Below, piece after piece: positions 27,186-37,011 of a stretch of 64,000 bases of DNA. The notes under the pieces were generated by a model. It made no database searches. It was not told the origin of the DNA and saw only the letters and a list, made by a program, of their open reading frames with translations. The position numbers and the translations under genes are program-made. The stretch covers positions 1,736,001-1,800,000 of the forward strand of contig NZ_CP093340.1 in assembly GCF_022637415.1 (NCBI RefSeq). The letters are read 5' to 3'. The stretch is from Luteimonas sp. S4-F44 (GTDB lineage Bacteria > Pseudomonadota > Gammaproteobacteria > Xanthomonadales > Xanthomonadaceae). Within the stretch, counting starts at the first letter, position 1, and each line of letters opens with the position of its first letter.

Positions 27186-28388
27186 TCAGCGCAGCAGGTC
27201 GAACAACGACAGGCGCTGCATCTGCACGAAGCTCAGCTGGGCCGCGTCGAGCGCGACCTTTTCGAGATTGAACTGTGCGATCGCGTCGGCATAGTCGAGG
27301 TCGCGCAGGCCCGAGAGCGTGGTCTCGATCGTCAGGCCCTGGGCGTCGCGCAGGCTGTCGGCGCCATCGAGCGCGGACAGCTGGGCACCGCCGGCGGCGC
27401 GGGCGTCGATGAGGTGGTCCTGCGCGGTGGCGATGTCGCGCATCGCGCCCTGCAGCGCGTTCTGCTGCGCGGTGCGCTGTGCGTCGGTGGTCGGGTCGAG
27501 CGCCAGGGCACCGAGCAGGCGGTCGATGGTCGCGAACACGTCGCGGGTCGAGGCCGGGCCGACCTCGAAAGTATCGCCGTCGGCCGGCGCGCCACTGACC
27601 ACCACGTGGACGCCATTGACGTCGATGGCCTCGCCGTCGACATGCGTGCCACTGCCGACGACCTCGCCTGCGGCATCGAGGACCTCGTAGGTGCCGTCTT
27701 CGCCGAACGCGATCCGGTATTGACCGCCGTCCCAGCGCGAGGAATCGGCGACCGAGAAACTGCCGACCCGGCCGGTGCCGGTGTTGCCGGCCTGCGCCGC
27801 GACATCGACCCGGCCATCGCCAGTGCGCACGCGCAGGAAGATCTCGCTGCCGGGCGCGGTGTCGGCGACGAACAACTGCGGCGCGACCTCGACCTGGCGC
27901 TGGGTCTGGTCGCCACCATAGGCGACGCTGCCGGCCACCCGACTGAACGGCGGGCTGCCGTCCTGGGTGCCGCCGAACAGGTAGCGGCCGGTGCCGTCGG
28001 GGCTGTTGGCCACTTCCAGCAGGCTGTCGCGCAGGCTGGTGATCTCGATGGCGATCGCCTTGCGGTCGCTGTCCGACAGCGAGGCGCTGTTGGCGCGCAC
28101 GGTCAGCTCGGTGATCCGGCCCATGATATCGCCGGCTTGGGTCAGCGCACTTTCCTGCATGCCCAGCCGATGGCGCACGGCGTCGCCGTTCTTGCCGAAG
28201 CGTTCGAGTTCGGCGAGTGCGCGATCCAGCCCGACCGCGGCACCGGCGCCGACCGGGTCGTCTTTGGCGGTCAGCAGCTTCTGGCCGGTGGCCAACTGCT
28301 GCTGCAGACGTGCCAGCGACGCTTGTTTGGATTGCAGCGAGGCGATCGACTGCTGGTAGAGCATGCTGGTGGAGATGCGGTGGCTCAT
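27186..28388 (-). CDS. flgL: Flagellar hook-filament junction protein FlgL (HAP3)
   Basis: 400 residues with flagellin-like ends: MSHRISTSMLYQQSIASLQSKQ at the N-terminus and LDYADAIAQFNLEKVALDAAQLSF at the C-terminus. It joins FlgK to flagellin. ATG at 28388 overlaps the flgK stop (ATGA). The frame continuing to 29186 is a shadow of flgK. Confidence 0.96.
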   Translation of the reverse strand: MSHRISTSMLYQQSIASLQSKQASLARLQQQLATGQKLLTAKDDPVGAGAAVGLDRALAELERFGKNGDAVRHRLGMQESALTQAGDIMGRITELTVRANSASLSDSDRKAIAIEITSLRDSLLEVANSPDGTGRYLFGGTQDGSPPFSRVAGSVAYGGDQTQRQVEVAPQLFVADTAPGSEIFLRVRTGDGRVDVAAQAGNTGTGRVGSFSVADSSRWDGGQYRIAFGEDGTYEVLDAAGEVVGSGTHVDGEAIDVNGVHVVVSGAPADGDTFEVGPASTRDVFATIDRLLGALALDPTTDAQRTAQQNALQGAMRDIATAQDHLIDARAAGGAQLSALDGADSLRDAQGLTIETTLSGLRDLDYADAIAQFNLEKVALDAAQLSFVQMQRLSLFDLLR

Positions 28389-30259
28389 CGGCGAACGGCT
28401 CCCAGGATCGACTGGAATAGGGTGTCGGCGGTGGACACGATATGCGCGGCGGCCTGGTAGGCCTGTTGCAGCTGCAGCATGTTGGCCGCTTCTTCGTCGA
28501 GATTGACGCCCGAGACGCTGTCGCGGGCCGACTGCGCCTGCGTGTGCACCACCGCCTGTGCCTCGGCGGCATAGGCCGCGTGCCGCGCGGTCGAGCCGAC
28601 GGCGGACGTCAGCCCCGAGATCGCACCGTTGAGGCTGACGTTGCCGCCATCGAGTAGGCGCAGGTCGTCGAGCCCGGCGAGCAGGGCGGCGTTGCCGTTG
28701 TCGCTGGAGCCGGCGCCGGTCGGACCGACGGTGAAGGTGTCGCCCGCGGCCGGCACGCCGTCGAGGACGAACGACCAGCCGTTGGCCTCGATCCGCGCGC
28801 CCGGCGTGTAGGGGAACGGCCCTTCGCCGTCGATCATGTATTGGTCGCCGTCGAGAAACTCGATGTTGGCCGGGCCGGTGAGGGCCGCCTGGGCATCGTC
28901 CACGCGCAGACCCGACGGCTTGGCGGTGCCCTGGTTGTCGAGTGCGGCATCCACACGCACCGCGCTTGCGGCGGCGATCCGGCCCGGATCGGTGATCGCC
29001 ACCGCCAGCCCGCCGGCGACCTGGGCGGTGGGCTGCAGCAGGAATCGGTCCTGTTGCGCGGGCGCGCCGTCGACGACCAGCGCGATGCCACCCACGCGCA
29101 GCGGATCGTCGGCGGTGCCGGTGCCTGTGACCGGCACCGCAGCACCGGTGACCGCATCGCTGGCCGACCAGGCACCGTCGCGCCACTGCACGACCAGGTT
29201 ACGGCCGTCAACTGCGGCGAGGTCGGCGACGCTGGCCGACAGCCGCGCCGACCCGGTGTTGGCGGTGTGGCCGGAGACCACCGGCGCGGGCACGCTGAAG
29301 AAGTCGCCGCCGGGTGCGCCGGTCTGATCGACGCCGGCGGCGTGCCCGGCGTTGAACCGCATGCCCAGCCCCAGTGCGATCCGGCCGAGTTCCGCCTGGG
29401 TCGGGTCCAGCACCTGGCTGCGGAATTCAAGCAGCCCGCCCAGGCGCCCGCCCATCGCGCGCTCGTCGATGCGCACCGTCTGGCCGGCGCCCTGCAGCGC
29501 CAACTGCTGCCGCTCGGGCCGGTAGGGGTCGGAGACGGTGGTCAGGCGCGAGGCCTGCGCGCCGACGACCAGCGCCTGGCCGCCGCTGGAGAACACGTTG
29601 ATCGCGCCGCCATCCTGTGGCACCGCGGTGCCGCCGGTCCAGCCGACGAGCTCGGTGATCAGTTGATCGCGCTGGTCGAGCAGGTCGGGCGCGGCGGTCG
29701 TGGCGCTGCTGATCCGCGCGTTGAGCTGGGCGATCTGGCCGGCCAGCCGGTTGACCTCGGCGGCACCGGCGACCAGCCCGTTGTCGACTTCGGTCGCCAA
29801 GCGTCCGAACTCGCCGTGCAACTGCTGGAAGCGCGAGGTCAGTGCCTTGGCGTCGCCGAGCAGGCTCTGCCGCTCGGCCGATGCAGAGGCCTTGGACGAC
29901 AGCGCACTGACCGCGTCGAAGAAGTTCGACCACTGTCCGGCGATGCCGGTGGCCGACTCGGACATCAGGCTGTCGACGCGGCCGGTGAGCGTGGAGAGCT
30001 GCTGCAGGCGGGCCAGTTCGCCGCCGCTGTCGATCAGCCGGGCATTGGCCAGGTCGTCGGCGACGCGGCGGATGTCGCTGATCCGAGTGCCGCTGCCGAT
30101 GTAGCCCACGCCGACGTCCTGCGGCGTGCCGGTGGTGAACTCGACCTGCTGGCGGCTGTAGCCGGGCGTCTTGATGTTGGCGACATTGTGGCCGACGGTC
30201 GAGAGCGCCCGCTGGAACGCGATCAGCGCGCTGGTGCCGGTGGTGAGGACGTTGGCCAT
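28385..30259 (-). CDS. flgK: Flagellar hook-filament junction protein FlgK (HAP1)
   Basis: 624 residues. The N-terminus is of rod/hook type (LSTVGHNVANIKTPGYSRQQVEF) and the C-terminus is helical (SGVNLDEEAANMLQLQQAYQAAAHIV). It forms the first junction zone on the hook. It follows flgJ by 15 bp. Confidence 0.96.
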   Translation of the reverse strand: MANVLTTGTSALIAFQRALSTVGHNVANIKTPGYSRQQVEFTTGTPQDVGVGYIGSGTRISDIRRVADDLANARLIDSGGELARLQQLSTLTGRVDSLMSESATGIAGQWSNFFDAVSALSSKASASAERQSLLGDAKALTSRFQQLHGEFGRLATEVDNGLVAGAAEVNRLAGQIAQLNARISSATTAAPDLLDQRDQLITELVGWTGGTAVPQDGGAINVFSSGGQALVVGAQASRLTTVSDPYRPERQQLALQGAGQTVRIDERAMGGRLGGLLEFRSQVLDPTQAELGRIALGLGMRFNAGHAAGVDQTGAPGGDFFSVPAPVVSGHTANTGSARLSASVADLAAVDGRNLVVQWRDGAWSASDAVTGAAVPVTGTGTADDPLRVGGIALVVDGAPAQQDRFLLQPTAQVAGGLAVAITDPGRIAAASAVRVDAALDNQGTAKPSGLRVDDAQAALTGPANIEFLDGDQYMIDGEGPFPYTPGARIEANGWSFVLDGVPAAGDTFTVGPTGAGSSDNGNAALLAGLDDLRLLDGGNVSLNGAISGLTSAVGSTARHAAYAAEAQAVVHTQAQSARDSVSGVNLDEEAANMLQLQQAYQAAAHIVSTADTLFQSILGAVRR

Positions 30260-30274
30260 GACGGGTCCTGGCGA

Positions 30275-31408
30275 CTAGCGGCGGGAAAATGCCTGGCCGG
30301 GCGCGTCGGCGCCGGCGAAGCGGAACGGGTGCACGGCGTCGTCGGCCTCGCGTGCGACCTCGGCGATCGTCGACAGGGCACGACCCAGTGTGGGGCCGTT
30401 GGCGATTGCGCTGATCTTGTCGGCGTAGCGCGGATCGGTGGCATAGCCGGCCTGCTGCAACGCGCTGGCGAAGCGGCGCACGTCGCCGCCCGACTCGAGC
30501 GCCTGGCGATAGCGCGGGTTCTGTTTGAGCAGTCGCACGTAGTCGGCGAAGCTCTCGGCCGGCGAGGCATAGGCGCGGAACTGCGCGCGCTCGTCGCGGC
30601 GTACGCCGTTGCGGTACTCGTGGGTGGTCGCGGTGACGCGTTCGCCCTGCCAGCCGGTGGCCTTGATGCCGAACAGGTTGTGCGCGGTCCCGCCATCGTC
30701 CTGGCGGATCATGCGCCGCCCCCAGCCGGTCTCGAGCGCGGCCTGGGCCACCAGCGCCCGGGCATCGACGCCGAGTTCGCGCGCCGCGCTCTGCGCGTGG
30801 GACCAGATCGAGGCGACGAAGCCTTCGGGCGTGCGCGTGCCGAGCCGGTCGGCAGCCGCGCGCGCGGCGCTGTCCAGCGCAGCCGCACCCGGCACCAACG
30901 CGGTGGCGGCCGCGCCTGCGGCGTCGACCGCGGGCTGCACAAGCGCCAGCAGCCGATCGATGAAGCCGTCCATTGGCGAGGCCGGGCTCGCGGTCTCGTC
31001 GGGCGCGGGCGTGCGCCCGGCGATCAGGTCGAGCGTGCGCGCACCTAGCGTCTCGGGCAGCAGGGAGTGCTCATCAGGGGCGGCGTGCGCAGGCGACAGC
31101 GGCGCGCTCGGGTCCAGCCGCGTGTCGAGCGTCGGCGCGGCCTGCGTGCCGCCCAGTTGCCGCGCGATGGTCTTGGCCAAGCCCAGTCCCGGCCCGTCGG
31201 TCAGCGACTTGGCGAGCTTCTGGTCGTAGAGGTCGCGGTAAAGCTGATTCTCGCCGGGGAACAGCGCATCGCCGAAGCTCGCATCGCGCATGCTCTTGAT
31301 CAGCATCTGCGCGAACACGCCTTCGAACTGGCGTGCGGCCTCGTCGATGCGGCCGGCGTCGGGCCGCTGGCCGGGCGCAAGCGCGATGGGGGTTGGGGCG
31401 ATGCGCAT
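30275..31408 (-). CDS. flgJ: Rod-cap protein and peptidoglycan hydrolase FlgJ
   Basis: 377 residues, two-domain type. Residues about 20-105 are the rod-cap domain (AARQFEGVFAQMLIKSMRDA). After a linker, residues about 210-360 are the glucosaminidase-type domain (ALVAQAALETGWGRRM ... HNLFGIKA ... YRNGVRRDERAQFRAYASPAESFADYV). The first builds the rod, the second opens the cell wall. Confidence 0.95.
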   Translation of the reverse strand: MRIAPTPIALAPGQRPDAGRIDEAARQFEGVFAQMLIKSMRDASFGDALFPGENQLYRDLYDQKLAKSLTDGPGLGLAKTIARQLGGTQAAPTLDTRLDPSAPLSPAHAAPDEHSLLPETLGARTLDLIAGRTPAPDETASPASPMDGFIDRLLALVQPAVDAAGAAATALVPGAAALDSAARAAADRLGTRTPEGFVASIWSHAQSAARELGVDARALVAQAALETGWGRRMIRQDDGGTAHNLFGIKATGWQGERVTATTHEYRNGVRRDERAQFRAYASPAESFADYVRLLKQNPRYRQALESGGDVRRFASALQQAGYATDPRYADKISAIANGPTLGRALSTIAEVAREADDAVHPFRFAGADAPGQAFSRR

Positions 31409-31409
31409 G

Positions 31410-32528
31410 TCAGATCACCTCCAGCTCCGCGCGCAGCGCACCAGCCTGCTTGAGCGCCTCGAGGATCGCGATCAGGTCGCCGGGCGCGGCGCCGACCGCA
31501 TTGACCGCGCGGACGATCTCATCGAGCGAGGTGCCGCCGGCGAACTTGAACATGCGGCTGCCGTCCTGGCCGATTTCGATGTCCGACCGTGGCGCCACAA
31601 CCGTGCTGCCGCGGCCGAAGGCCTCGGGCTGGCTGACGTCCACGCTCTCGGTGATGGTCACGCTCAGCGAACCGTGCGCGATCGCCGCCGGCAGCACCTT
31701 GACCTGCGCGCCGATGACCACCGTGCCGGTGCGCGCGTTGACGATGACCTTCGCCGGTGCCGAACCGGCGGCCAGCTGCACGTTCTCGACCTGCGCGAGA
31801 AAGCCGATCCGCGCCGCCGGGTCGTACGGTGCACGCACCGCGACGGTCACACCGTCGACTGCGCGCGCCGTGCCCGGACCGAAACGTGCGTCGAGCGCGG
31901 CGACCATGTTGGCGACGGTGCTGAAATCGGCGCGGTTGAGGTTGAGCGTCAATTCGCCGCTGTCGCCCAGATCCCCGGTTGCGACCCCGCGCTCGACCAT
32001 CGCGCCGTTCGGGATGCGGCCCACGCTCGGGATGTTGACCGACACGCGCGACCCGTCGCGGCCCTGCGCGCCGAAGCCGCCGACGACCAGGCTGCCCTGG
32101 GCGATCGCGTAGACCTGGCCATCGGCGCCCTTGAGCGGCGCCATCAGCAATGTGCCGCCGCGCAGCGAAACCGCGTTGGCGATCGACGAGACGGTGATGT
32201 CGATCGTCTGGCCGGGTTTGGCGAACGGCGGCAGCTCGGCGTGGATCGCGACTGCGGCCACGTTCTTGAGCTGCGGATTGACGTTCGACGGCACGGTCAC
32301 GCCGAGCTCGTTGAGCATGTTGCGCAGGCTCTGCACGGTAAAGGGCGCCTGGCTGGTGCGGTCGCCGCTGCCATCCAGGCCAACCACCAGGCCGTAGCCG
32401 ACCAGTGCGTTGCCGCGCACGCCGCCGACGGTGGCCAGGTCCTTGATGCGCTCCTGCGCCCAGGCAGGCAGGCACGCGCACAACGCGAGCGCGACGACGA
32501 GGAACGGGCGGAAGCGGGCAGGGCGCAT
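31410..32528 (-). CDS. flgI: Flagellar P-ring protein FlgI
   Basis: 372 residues with a signal peptide at about 1-24 (ending ACLPAWA) and the family start [31 protein letters not shown]. It forms the periplasmic P ring around the rod. It is separated from flgJ by 1 bp and from flgH by 8 bp. Confidence 0.97.
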   Translation of the reverse strand: MRPARFRPFLVVALALCACLPAWAQERIKDLATVGGVRGNALVGYGLVVGLDGSGDRTSQAPFTVQSLRNMLNELGVTVPSNVNPQLKNVAAVAIHAELPPFAKPGQTIDITVSSIANAVSLRGGTLLMAPLKGADGQVYAIAQGSLVVGGFGAQGRDGSRVSVNIPSVGRIPNGAMVERGVATGDLGDSGELTLNLNRADFSTVANMVAALDARFGPGTARAVDGVTVAVRAPYDPAARIGFLAQVENVQLAAGSAPAKVIVNARTGTVVIGAQVKVLPAAIAHGSLSVTITESVDVSQPEAFGRGSTVVAPRSDIEIGQDGSRMFKFAGGTSLDEIVRAVNAVGAAPGDLIAILEALKQAGALRAELEVI

Positions 32529-32536
32529 GACGGGAC

Positions 32537-33235
32537 TCAGTAGGGAGACAGCCGCGAATTGAAGAACCGGCCGAGCCAGCCCATCGCGTTGGATTGGGCG
32601 AGCGCGCCGCGGCCGCCGTAGACGATCCGTGCGTCGGCGACGCGGCCCGAAGGCACACTGTTGTCGGGGGCGATATCGGCCGGGCGCACGATGCCCTGGA
32701 CCTGCACCAGTTCGTTGCCCTGGTTCAGGCGCAACTCCTTGCTGCCTTCGACCACGAGATTGCCATTGGGCAGGCGCTGCACCACGGTGACGGTGATGCT
32801 GCCCTGCAGGCGATTGCTCTGTGTGCTGCGGCCGTTGCCGTCGAAATCGCGCTTGCCGCTGGCGCTGGCGCCGAGCACCTCGCGCCCACCGATCGTGACC
32901 GGGGCGCCGAACAGATTCGGCGGCGCGATCGCGACACTGCTTTCCTTGCCGACCTGGGTCGCGGCGTTGGTCTGCGCGATGGTGCTTTCGACCAGTTGGA
33001 TCGTGATCAGGTCGCCGACCTCGCGCGCGCGCTTGTCGGCGAACAGCGACAGCCCACCGCCGCCGGTCTGGTAGATCGCGCCCTGGGTCGCGTATGCCGG
33101 TGCTGCGACGACCGGCTGGATCGGCGCCAGCGGCGGGTAGGGACGGACGTCCCCGGCCGCCACGCAGCCGCCGAGCAGCGCGGTCAGGAGGAGCGGCGCG
33201 AGCGCGCGCGACGCCGGATGCGGACGGACGGGCAT
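32537..33235 (-). CDS. flgH: Flagellar L-ring lipoprotein FlgH
   Basis: 232 residues with a lipoprotein signal; the lipobox LLGGC puts the acylated Cys at residue 24. The core has the FlgH segments [19 protein letters not shown] and [24 protein letters not shown]. It forms the outer-membrane ring. Confidence 0.97.
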   Translation of the reverse strand: MPVRPHPASRALAPLLLTALLGGCVAAGDVRPYPPLAPIQPVVAAPAYATQGAIYQTGGGGLSLFADKRAREVGDLITIQLVESTIAQTNAATQVGKESSVAIAPPNLFGAPVTIGGREVLGASASGKRDFDGNGRSTQSNRLQGSITVTVVQRLPNGNLVVEGSKELRLNQGNELVQVQGIVRPADIAPDNSVPSGRVADARIVYGGRGALAQSNAMGWLGRFFNSRLSPY

Positions 33236-33242
33236 GACGGCC

Positions 33243-34028
33243 TCAGACGTTGTTGTTCAGATAGCCGAGCATCGAATCGGTGGTCGAGATCGCCTTGGCG
33301 TTCATCTCGTACGCCCGCTGGGTCTCGATCATGCTGACCAGCTCTTCGACCACATTGACGTTGCTGCCTTCCAGCGCGCCCTGTTCGATCAGACCCAGGC
33401 CGTTGAGGCCCGGCGTGCCGTTCTGCGCAGGGCCCGATGCGGTCGTTTCCAGGTACAGGTTCTCGCCGCGGGCCTGCAGGCCCGCGGGGTTGATGAAGTC
33501 GGTGATCGTGAGCGCGCCGATCTCCAGCGCCTGGCCCTCGCCGGCCATCTGCACGGTGATCGTGCCGTCCTGGCCGATGGTCATCGCCTGTGCACCCTCG
33601 GGAATCTGGATGCCCGGCTGCACTGCGAAACCGCTGTTGGTCACCAGTTCGCCCTGCGGACTGATCTTGAAGCTGCCGTCGCGGGTGTAGGCGGACGTGC
33701 CGTCGGGCAGCAGCACCTCGAAGAACCCGCGGCCGTTGACCATCACATCGAGCGCGCGGCCGGTCTGCTGCGGATTGCCCTGCTGGAAATCCTTGGCCGT
33801 CGACACCACGCGCACCCCGGTCCCCAGCTGCAGCCCGGTCGGCAACTGCGTCTGCGCCGAGCTGGCACCGCCAGGCTGGCGCACCTGTTGGTACAGCAGG
33901 TCCTCGAAATTGGCGCGGTCGCGCTTGAAGCCGGTGGTGTTGGTATTGGCGAGATTGTTGGAGACCACCGACATGCGCGTCTGCTGCGCATCCAGCCCGG
34001 TCTTCGCCACCCACAGTGCCTGGTTCAT
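33243..34028 (-). CDS. flgG: Distal rod protein FlgG
   Basis: 261 residues, usual size, with rod motif QTRMSVVSNNLANTNTTGFKRDR at the N-terminus and NVNVVEELVSMIETQRAYEMNAKAIST at the C-terminus. ATG at 34028 is chosen; the frame continuing to 34238 reads through the palindromic repeat and adds the artefact peptide common to that repeat. A perfect sigma-54 site lies 46-61 bp upstream. Confidence 0.96.
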   Translation of the reverse strand: MNQALWVAKTGLDAQQTRMSVVSNNLANTNTTGFKRDRANFEDLLYQQVRQPGGASSAQTQLPTGLQLGTGVRVVSTAKDFQQGNPQQTGRALDVMVNGRGFFEVLLPDGTSAYTRDGSFKISPQGELVTNSGFAVQPGIQIPEGAQAMTIGQDGTITVQMAGEGQALEIGALTITDFINPAGLQARGENLYLETTASGPAQNGTPGLNGLGLIEQGALEGSNVNVVEELVSMIETQRAYEMNAKAISTTDSMLGYLNNNV

Positions 34029-34073
34029 CGTCGTGTCCTCGATGCGGCGCACCGCGCCGTCCGCAATCAGCGA

Positions 34074-34089
34074 TGCAATCCCCGTGCCA
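34074..34089 (-). promoter_or_regulatory. sigma-54 promoter of flgG
   Basis: Minus strand TGGCACG-N4-TTGCA, a full match to the consensus. It sits between the palindromic repeat and flgG, so flgGHIJKL has its own start independent of flgF. Confidence 0.82.
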
Positions 34090-34101
34090 CCGGTCTCTAA
34101 C

Positions 34102-34180
34102 ACCGGGGTCAGAGTGCAATTTCGAGGCGACGGGATCGGGTCGTCTTGCCACGACGACGAAATTGCACTCTGACCCCGGT
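34102..34180. repeat. Dispersed palindromic repeat, copy 1 (REP-like)
   Basis: Perfect 23-bp inverted repeat (arms 34102-34124 and 34158-34180, core CCGGGGTCAGAGTGCAAT) with a 33-nt loop, the longest loop of the three copies. It lies between flgF and flgG inside the rod-gene run and would form a strong hairpin in the transcript. Confidence 0.9.
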
Positions 34181-34188
34181 TCTCAGCG

Positions 34189-34938
34189 TCAGCCGCCCAG
34201 GCGCAGCAAACTGTTGGCGGCCTGGGCGTTGTCGTCACCGCGCTGGATCAGCTTGACCTGCATTTCGAACTGGCGTTGCAGCTGGATCATCTGCACCAGG
34301 GCGCCGGCGGCGTCGACGTTGCTTGCTTCCAGAGCGCCGGTCGTCATGACGTTGCCGACGGCCTGGGCCGGCGGTTGCTGGGGATCGGTGCTGCGCATCA
34401 GCCCGTCGAGCCCGCGCGCGAGCCGGTCGGGGGTGGCCTCGACCACGCGCAGTCGGCCGACGATCGCCAGCGTCTGCGGGCCTTCGCCGAGCGGCACGAT
34501 CGAGACCGTGCCGTCCTCGCCGATGTCCAACGCCTGGTGCGGCGGCAGCGCCAGCGGCTGACCGTTCTCGTCGATCAGCGGGTGGCCGCCGCCGGTCACC
34601 AACTGACCGTTCGGGGTTAGCGCCAGATTTCCGGCGCGGGTATAGGCCACGCCGCCGTCGGCCGACTGCACCGCCAGCCAGCGGTCGGGCCGCAGCGAGA
34701 CATCGAGCGCGTTGCCGGTCACCCGCTGCGCACCGACCCGGCTGTCGAAGCCCTGGTCGATGTGCATGGCGTCGATGCGTGAGGCGTGTTCGCCGCCGGG
34801 CACGCGGTAGCTCTGGGTATTGGCCAATGCCGCCTTGAAGCCGGCGGTCTCGGCATTGGCGAGGTTGTGCGCCACCGTGCCCTGCGCCTGTAGCGTGGCG
34901 CGGGCACCGCTCATCGCGACGTAGAGGGCTTTATCCAT
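34189..34938 (-). CDS. flgF: Proximal rod protein FlgF
   Basis: 249 residues with the rod-type N-terminus (AMSGARATLQAQGTVAHNLANAETAGFK) and C-terminus (EASNVDAAGALVQMIQLQRQFEMQVKLI). The distance to flgE is 141 bp, without a convincing promoter of either flagellar class. It ends 9 bp before the palindromic repeat. Confidence 0.95.
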   Translation of the reverse strand: MDKALYVAMSGARATLQAQGTVAHNLANAETAGFKAALANTQSYRVPGGEHASRIDAMHIDQGFDSRVGAQRVTGNALDVSLRPDRWLAVQSADGGVAYTRAGNLALTPNGQLVTGGGHPLIDENGQPLALPPHQALDIGEDGTVSIVPLGEGPQTLAIVGRLRVVEATPDRLARGLDGLMRSTDPQQPPAQAVGNVMTTGALEASNVDAAGALVQMIQLQRQFEMQVKLIQRGDDNAQAANSLLRLGG

Positions 34939-35079
34939 AAAGGCCGGGCCTGAGGATGAGGAAGTGGGGAGCCGAGAAACGCGGGGCGATCGACGGTCGG
35001 GGCGGGGCGGGCGTGGGCGGAACGTGCGCAGCGCGCCGCGTCATCCCCTCACGCGCCACCAGTGGCCCGGCCCTTGTGA

Positions 35080-36303
35080 TCAACGGATGTTGATGACCGT
35101 CTGCGTCACCTGGTCCTGGGTCGAGATCATCTGTGCGTTGGCCTGAAAGTTGCGCTGGGCGACGATCATGTTGACCAGCTGCTCAGTCAGGTCGACGGTC
35201 GACGATTCCAGCGCGCCGGCCTGCAACTGGCCGAAGTCTGCGCTGTCGGGCACGCCGGTGCGCGAGGCGCCCGAGTCGTAGCTTTCGGCCCAGAAGTTGT
35301 TGCCCTGCGATTGCAGCCCCTGCGGGTTGACGAAGGTCGTCAGCGCGACCTGGCCCAGCGCGGCATCGGCACCGTTGGAGTAACGCGCGAACACCACACC
35401 GTCGGCGGCGATGCTGATCTCGTCGAGCTTGCCGGCCGCGTAGCCGTCCTGGCGGTTGTCGCGTAGCTGGAAGCCGTTGCCGTACTGGGTCGAGCCGCTG
35501 ACATCGAGCGTCACCGCGACCTCGCCGGCCCCGTTGCCCGGCGCGAACGGCGTCAGCACGATGCGGCCGTCGGCGGGCGTGGCCAGCGCGCCGTTGTCGG
35601 TGAAGGCGAGCGTGGCGACATCGCCCACGCGCGCGCCATCGATGTAGGTGTGCACCTGCCATTCGTTGGCGACGTCGGTCTTGACGAAGTACGAGGTCTG
35701 CACGTGGCTCACGCCCAGCGAGTCGAACACGGTCACGCCGCCGCTCGAGGCGGTGTAGCTGTTGGGCTCGCCCGGATCGAAGGTCGCGATCGATGGCGGT
35801 TGCGCGTTGCCGGGCAGGGTGAACTTTAGGTTCACTGCGGTGGTGGCGCGCGGCGGGCTGTCGGTGGTCAGCAGTTGCAGGTCGGTGACGCGGCCGATGT
35901 CGAAGCCGGTGCCGTTGGCGCTGGGCGGATAGACCTGCAGACGGGCGCCGTCCGGCGTGCCGATGTAGCCCTGGTTGTCGGCCTGGAAGTTGCCGGCGCG
36001 GCTGTAGAGCCGGGCACCGTTCTTGTTGAGGGTGAAGAAGCCCTCGCCGTCGATCGCCATGTCCAGGTTGCGCCCGGTCGGCGTGATGTTGCCCTGGGAA
36101 AACTGCTGGGCGACGTTGCTCAGCTTCACGCCCGAGCCGATCGCATTGCGGGCCAGCCCGTAGGACGTGCGCGAGAACAGATCGCCGAATTCGGCGCGCG
36201 ACTCCTTGAAACCCGTCGTATTGACGTTGGCGACGTTGTTGGCCGTGACGTTGAGGTCGGCATTGGCTGCGTTGATGCCGGACAGGGCGGTATTGAAGCT
36301 CAT
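35080..36303 (-). CDS. flgE: Flagellar hook protein FlgE
   Basis: 407 residues. The N-terminus MSFNTALSGINAANADLNV with NNVANVNTTGFKESRAEF and the C-terminus DLTEQLVNMIVAQRNFQANAQMIST are the hook signature. About 120 copies form the hook. It is 39 bp downstream of flgD. Confidence 0.97.
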   Translation of the reverse strand: MSFNTALSGINAANADLNVTANNVANVNTTGFKESRAEFGDLFSRTSYGLARNAIGSGVKLSNVAQQFSQGNITPTGRNLDMAIDGEGFFTLNKNGARLYSRAGNFQADNQGYIGTPDGARLQVYPPSANGTGFDIGRVTDLQLLTTDSPPRATTAVNLKFTLPGNAQPPSIATFDPGEPNSYTASSGGVTVFDSLGVSHVQTSYFVKTDVANEWQVHTYIDGARVGDVATLAFTDNGALATPADGRIVLTPFAPGNGAGEVAVTLDVSGSTQYGNGFQLRDNRQDGYAAGKLDEISIAADGVVFARYSNGADAALGQVALTTFVNPQGLQSQGNNFWAESYDSGASRTGVPDSADFGQLQAGALESSTVDLTEQLVNMIVAQRNFQANAQMISTQDQVTQTVINIR

Positions 36304-36342
36304 GGCGGACTCCGTTGAGGTCGGGCGCGAATGAAAGGGCGG

Positions 36343-37011
36343 TCAGTTGACGCGCAGCACGTAGCCGATTGGCGCGGTGCCCAGGCCGTCGAGGTCGAGG
36401 TAGAGGCCGTCGCTGCCGACCGACACGCTGTCGACGCGGGCGCGCACATAGGTGCTCAGCACCGAGGCCTCTCCACTGCTGGCCAGGTGGCGCGCGGCGA
36501 TGCCATAGGTCCCGGCCGGCAGCCGGTTGCCGGCGGCATCGGTGCCGTCCCACGCGAACGCAACCTCGCCGGCGGCGGTGGCCGGCACGCTGAATTGATG
36601 CACGACCTGGCCGTTGGCATCGGTGACGTCGAAGTTCACGATGCCGGTCGACGGGGCCGCGACCAGGCCGGTTGCGCTGCCTTCGCTCGGCAGCGCAAGC
36701 TTGGCCGATGGCAGCACCACATCACGGCCCACCAGGCTCGCGCCGCGCAGCAACTGGTCGCTGGCCATCGCATTGGCGAAACCGTCGACCGAGCTGTTGA
36801 GGTCCTGGATGCCCTGCACGGTCGAGAACTGCGCCAACTGGCCGAGGAACGCGCTGTTCTCCATCGGCTTGAGCGGGTCCTGATGCTTGAGCTGTTCGGT
36901 CATCAGCCGCAGGAAATCGGCCTGGCCGAGCGCGGCGTCTTTCTTGTCGGCGGCCTGGCCGCCCCCGCCCAGACCGAGGCTGTTGGCGATGTCGCCGGAG
37001 ATCGTGCTCAT
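36343..37011 (-). CDS. flgD: Flagellar hook cap protein FlgD
   Basis: 222 residues with the FlgD N-terminal motif FLRLMTEQLKHQDPLKPMEN followed by AFLGQLAQFSTVQGIQDLN, and a C-terminal Ig-like part (FAWDGTDAAGNRLPAGTY). It scaffolds hook growth. ATG at 37011 overlaps the flgC stop. Confidence 0.96.
   Translation of the reverse strand: MSTISGDIANSLGLGGGGQAADKKDAALGQADFLRLMTEQLKHQDPLKPMENSAFLGQLAQFSTVQGIQDLNSSVDGFANAMASDQLLRGASLVGRDVVLPSAKLALPSEGSATGLVAAPSTGIVNFDVTDANGQVVHQFSVPATAAGEVAFAWDGTDAAGNRLPAGTYGIAARHLASSGEASVLSTYVRARVDSVSVGSDGLYLDLDGLGTAPIGYVLRVN

Noticed and set aside
34016..34238. Short frames through the palindromic repeat (also at 47.7 and 55.2 kb) ending in HSDPG-type peptides
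   Set aside because: They translate the repeat arms and appear at every copy; not genes.
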